This document shows, piece after piece, positions 7,728-9,526 of a stretch of 9,526 bases of DNA. The translations under genes were made by a program, and so were the position numbers. Source of the stretch: Cytophagales bacterium. Its GTDB lineage: Bacteria; Bacteroidota; Bacteroidia; Cytophagales; Amoebophilaceae. The stretch lies in the NCBI GenBank assembly GCA_022360235.1, contig JAKSDE010000517.1, positions 1 through 9,526 on the forward strand, in the 5' to 3' direction. How positions within the stretch are numbered: the first letter of the stretch is position 1; every line of letters begins with the position of its first letter. Under the pieces are notes generated by a model. That model made no database searches. It was not told where the DNA came from and was given only the letters and a program-made list of their open reading frames with translations.

Positions 7728-8051
7728 TTATTTAGTTTTAATGATACCGTAGAGTTCTGTAAAGAGCGTGCTTATGATGGCGATCAAGAAGGTTATATAC
7801 AGAAGAATTAAAATTCCTCCCACGAGTTGAGCGATAGCAGCATTCACCCCATAGGCTAGATAGGTGGCCGTTACCTCATTAGACGCCAGTAATAGCGATA
7901 CAAGAAACGAACTAAGTAATATGCTTAGGCGGATACCTGTTTTTTTCAATAGGCTAGGTCTTTGAAACGCATTTACGATAGGCATGAGTATAGCCCCCGT
8001 GGTCGCTATAAGCAGTAAAATGTAGCCTATGATGAGGAGTACGTTAATCAT
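7728..8051 (-). CDS. Small three-TM membrane protein of the exb cluster, function unknown
   Basis: This 107-residue protein is mostly hydrophobic. I see three membrane segments: about 4-27 (VLLIIGYILLLIATTGAILMP), 41-57 (IRLSILLSSFLVSLLLA) and 73-97 (LVGGILILLYITFLIAIIST). A short basic loop (RPSLLKKTG) lies between the first two, and the tail ends IIKTK. The segment after helix two (SNEVTATYLAYGVNAA) may face the periplasm. No enzymatic motif is present. A protein of this size and shape commonly sits between exbB and exbD in Bacteroidetes, so I infer an accessory or assembly role for the proton channel, but no function is established. It starts 24 bp after exbB and ends 3 bp before exbD. Confidence 0.85.
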   Translation of the reverse strand: MINVLLIIGYILLLIATTGAILMPIVNAFQRPSLLKKTGIRLSILLSSFLVSLLLASNEVTATYLAYGVNAAIAQLVGGILILLYITFLIAIISTLFTELYGIIKTK

Positions 8052-8075
8052 CCGTATTGGGTCATTGATGGGTGT

Positions 8076-8924
8076 TTAACCTGCTAACTTGTGTTTTACT
8101 AGTAAATCTACAAAAGCAATAGAAGCATCTTCCATGTCTGTTACTATAGCATCAATTTTAGCGACAAGGTAGTTATAAAATACTTGTAGAATGACAGCAA
8201 CGATGAGGCCGCCTACTGTAGTTATTAAGGCTACTTTAATCCCCCCTGCTACCAAGGAGGGTGAAATATCACCGGCTGCTTCGATAGCGTCAAAAGCCTG
8301 GATCATGCCCACTACCGTCCCCATAAATCCTAACATGGGTGCTAGCGAGATGAATAGAGATATCCACACTAATCCTTTTTCTAATTTACTCATTTCCACA
8401 GAACCATATGCAATAATAGACTTTTCAACCATGTCAATGCCCTCTGGCATTCGTATAAGCCCTTGGGTAAATAGAGAGGCTACAGGGCCTCTTGTATTCT
8501 TGCAGACTTCCTGAGCGACTTCCAAACTTTCATGGGTTAACGCTTCTTCTACTTTTAGCAATAGCCGATCTGTGTTGACAGTGGCTAAGTTAAGAATGAT
8601 GATTCTTTCAATGACGATAGTCAACCCTACAATTAAACAGATGAGCAAGGCCGTCATGAATTGCCATCCTCCTTCAATAAATTTTTCTTTGATCACTTGA
8701 TGGAAGTTGGGCCTTTCCATCGCTTCTTCTAGCGCCTCGCCTTCAGGTGCTATTGCTGTAACTGTGTCTTTTGGCGCAGTTATTTCACTCCCTAGGAGGG
8801 TGTTCGCATTGTCTGTCTCACTTACTTGGACGGTCTCTGAGCGCGTAGTGCTTCTTTCAGTTGGCGCTGCTACACTAACCTCGATACTGAGGAAGGCTAG
8901 TGCTACGGTGAATGCATTTTTCAT
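8076..8924 (-). CDS. exbB: MotA/TolQ/ExbB proton channel family protein
   Basis: ExbB forms the pentameric inner-membrane scaffold of the proton channel around ExbD. From the ATG at 8924 (282 residues) the protein begins with a signal-peptide-like stretch, MKNAFTVALAFLSIEVSVAA, then about 50 Ser/Thr/Glu-rich residues. The first core TM is FMTALLICLIVGLTIVIERIIILNL (about 89-113), followed by a cytoplasmic helical region with CKNTRGPVASLF and GIDMVEKSI. TM two (about 183-205) has LAPMLGFMGTVVGMI. TM three (about 227-251) has GIKVALITTVGGLIVAVILQVFY, with the conserved Thr pair. The long secreted-type N-terminus is typical of Bacteroidetes ExbB. The frame runs to a TTG at 8957 with another ATG at 8939, but only the 8924 start places the signal peptide at the N-terminus. 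It leads a tight minus-strand series with the three-TM gene, two exbD genes and probably valS. No tonB or tolB is nearby. Confidence 0.94.
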   Translation of the reverse strand: MKNAFTVALAFLSIEVSVAAPTERSTTRSETVQVSETDNANTLLGSEITAPKDTVTAIAPEGEALEEAMERPNFHQVIKEKFIEGGWQFMTALLICLIVGLTIVIERIIILNLATVNTDRLLLKVEEALTHESLEVAQEVCKNTRGPVASLFTQGLIRMPEGIDMVEKSIIAYGSVEMSKLEKGLVWISLFISLAPMLGFMGTVVGMIQAFDAIEAAGDISPSLVAGGIKVALITTVGGLIVAVILQVFYNYLVAKIDAIVTDMEDASIAFVDLLVKHKLAG

Positions 8925-8974
8925 TGTTATGCGACCCATATGAATCTGTTGATACAACTAGTGGATTAACATCT

Positions 8975-8994
8975 GCCCACCCCTATTGTTGGGC
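8975..8994 (-). other. Small hairpin in the exbB leader
   Basis: GCCCA and TGGGC arms flank a 10-base loop in the presumed exbB leader, between the purine-rich site at 9004-9013 and the start codon. The stem is only five base pairs, so this is a weak call. Confidence 0.25.
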
Positions 8995-9003
8995 TATCGT
9001 ACC

Positions 9004-9013
9004 TTCCTCCTTA
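9004..9013 (-). promoter_or_regulatory. Orphan Shine-Dalgarno-like site in the exbB leader
   Basis: On the minus strand this reads TAAGGAGGAA, a near-perfect anti-SD complement. It is unusual in a window where most starts have none. It lies 79 bases before the exbB ATG at 8924. No start codon with a usable frame lies at normal spacing: the nearest frames (GTG or ATG near 8970-8980) end within a few codons. It may be chance, a ribosome standby site, or a relic of a lost leader gene. Confidence 0.3.
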
Positions 9014-9028
9014 TGGAAAGGGCATCAA

Positions 9029-9048
9029 TTAACTTCTTACAAAGTTAA
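9029..9048 (-). promoter_or_regulatory. Candidate exbB promoter -7 box within an inverted repeat
   Basis: On the minus strand 9047-9040 reads TAACTTTG, an exact match to the Bacteroidetes -7 consensus and the same octamer found before murC. It is overlapped by a perfect 7-bp inverted repeat, TTAACTT/AAGTTAA, with a 6-base spacer (9029-9048). A second perfect palindrome, TTGATATCAA, lies just upstream at 9055-9064, where a -33 region would be. A standard TTTG -33 box at 19-21 bp is absent. This arrangement would suit a repressed or activator-dependent promoter, but no regulator is identified. Confidence 0.4.
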
Positions 9049-9099
9049 CAATATTTGATATCAATGTGCTTCACGCATCATAATTTTTATTTTATTATT

Positions 9100-9375
9100 T
9101 TACTCAATTATAGGAACCAGGGTAGGGTAGAGCAATGGCGCGTGGTTAAGTGAAGATGATTTACCTTTCCTTAACTCCGTTTCCATCGCCCTCCGCCTCC
9201 TTTTGCCTGCTCCTTTGACCGTGTTGAAGACTTTGCTTATGGCGTCATGAGTGCTTCTGCCCGGTCTGAATCCATAGCTGCTTGCCTCGAACTGGGCTTC
9301 CCAGTAGGGTTCTAGAGCAGCTTTGACCACTGTTTGCTGGCAGCGGAGTTTATCTTTCCTCCCGGCTTTGGGGAG
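9100..9375 (-). pseudogene. Group II intron reverse transcriptase/maturase, internal fragment
   Basis: The frame read from 9375 gives LPKAGRKDKLRCQQTVVK and then, from about 9330, AALEPYWEAQFEASSYGFRPGRSTHDAISKVFNTVKG. The run LEPxWEAxFExxSYGFRPGRSxHDAI is a hallmark of the first RT blocks of group II intron-encoded proteins. The N-terminal domain, the catalytic YADD block, the maturase and the endonuclease regions are all missing. Homology stops near 9211; from there the frame continues to a stop at 9100 as a basic, unrelated tail (AGKRRRRAMETELRKG). The upstream end is cut at the junction with the oppositely oriented intron end at 9374-9377, and KDKLRCQQ looks slightly scrambled against the usual KDRxxQ block. 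A full protein would have 400-600 residues, so this relic of about 55-60 recognisable residues is dead. Confidence 0.85.
9145..9175 (-). other. Two-step hairpin in the RT-relic tail
   Basis: On the minus strand GTTAAG pairs with CTTAAC (6 bp). After a 2x2 internal loop, AAGGT pairs with ATCTT (5 bp, one G-U) around a 5-base loop. It lies just past the point where RT homology ends. It could be a relic of a 3' intron domain, but it does not match a domain V consensus and no T-run follows. Confidence 0.35.
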
Positions 9376-9526
9376 GGTGTGTCACGACGCAATAAACGGA
9401 AACGTTGTTTGCCTGCTGTAAATGAGATGGCGGAGGGCCCGCCGTAAGCGCTTTATAGGAAGAGCTTACAAACCGCCTGGCAGGTGCTGTGGTAAAGAGC
9501 CATGGTACTGAGCGTGTCAGGAAAAG
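9374..9526 (+). repeat. 153-bp inverted repeat, right arm
   Basis: This is the inverted partner of 10-162, with three mismatches (9388, 9403, 9407). It matches without a break up to the window end, so the full repeat is longer. The inner boundary at 9374 is sharp. Confidence 0.95.
9377..9526 (+). mobile_element. Probable group II intron, 5' end (right copy, runs off window)
   Basis: On the plus strand the element begins GTGTG at 9377. The same helices as in the left copy can be drawn: AACG-GAAA-CGTT hairpin (9395-9406), GCCTGC with GCAGGT (9411-9416 with 9480-9485), GGCGG/CCGCC (9429-9443) and GTAAGC/GCTTAC (9444-9469). Compared with the left copy, the closing base at 9403 changes C to U opposite G, which keeps the pair. 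The intron starts directly against the antisense RT relic, so it appears to have inserted into, or recombined with, an older intron. Domains V and VI and any encoded RT lie outside the window, so the family call stays provisional. Confidence 0.55.

Noticed and set aside
8191..8514. Plus-strand frames inside exbB (also 8707-8943)
   Set aside because: They are antisense shadows of exbB with no motif or upstream signal.
10..9526. Composite transposon carrying the whole block
   Set aside because: Both elements point outward with inner ends only partly known, no transposase is seen, and the cargo is ordinary chromosomal genes; an inverted pair of independent insertions is simpler.

Overview
The window looks like a housekeeping stretch of a Bacteroidetes chromosome, boxed in by two outward-facing pieces of one mobile element. 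The Bacteroidetes call rests on three things. ExbB has the long signal-peptide N-terminus usual for that phylum. A three-TM unknown protein plus two ExbD paralogs follow exbB in the order common there. Perfect matches to the Bacteroidetes -7 consensus TAnnTTTG lie upstream of murC and exbB, while most genes lack a Shine-Dalgarno site. Mobile-element debris beside ordinary genes would suit an intracellular member such as the Amoebophilus/Cardinium group, but that is a guess from general features.

Layout. Positions 1-162 hold, on the minus strand, what I read as the 5' end of a group II intron; it runs off the left edge. Next come recR (DNA repair) and clpS (protease adaptor) on the minus strand. 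A divergent intergenic region with candidate -7 boxes leads to murC (peptidoglycan), the only plus-strand gene. murC converges on a long-chain polyprenyl diphosphate synthase gene. After a 243-bp gap comes valS. Upstream of valS, in one minus-strand series with tight spacing, lie exbB, a three-TM unknown gene, exbD and a second exbD. Positions 8958-9099 hold the exbB leader, with a candidate promoter overlapped by an inverted repeat. Positions 9100-9375 hold a broken group II intron reverse transcriptase. From 9377 to the window end a second copy of the intron 5' end runs on the plus strand.

How the genes work together. ExbB and the two ExbDs should form an inner-membrane proton channel that powers a periplasmic or outer-membrane partner. 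No tonB is present and valS lies directly downstream. murC and the polyprenyl synthase both bear on the envelope (peptidoglycan precursor; lipid carrier or quinone tail), but they are convergent and not an operon. The two intron ends form a 153-bp inverted repeat with three mismatches, so the 9.2 kb between them could in principle invert by recombination.

I found no clearly new biological system. The points most worth a second look are the inverted pair of intron ends with a pair-preserving change in a GAAA hairpin, the intron end abutting an antisense RT relic, the tonB-less exb cluster joined to valS, a KMAKS signature in ValRS, and several dyads in control regions.
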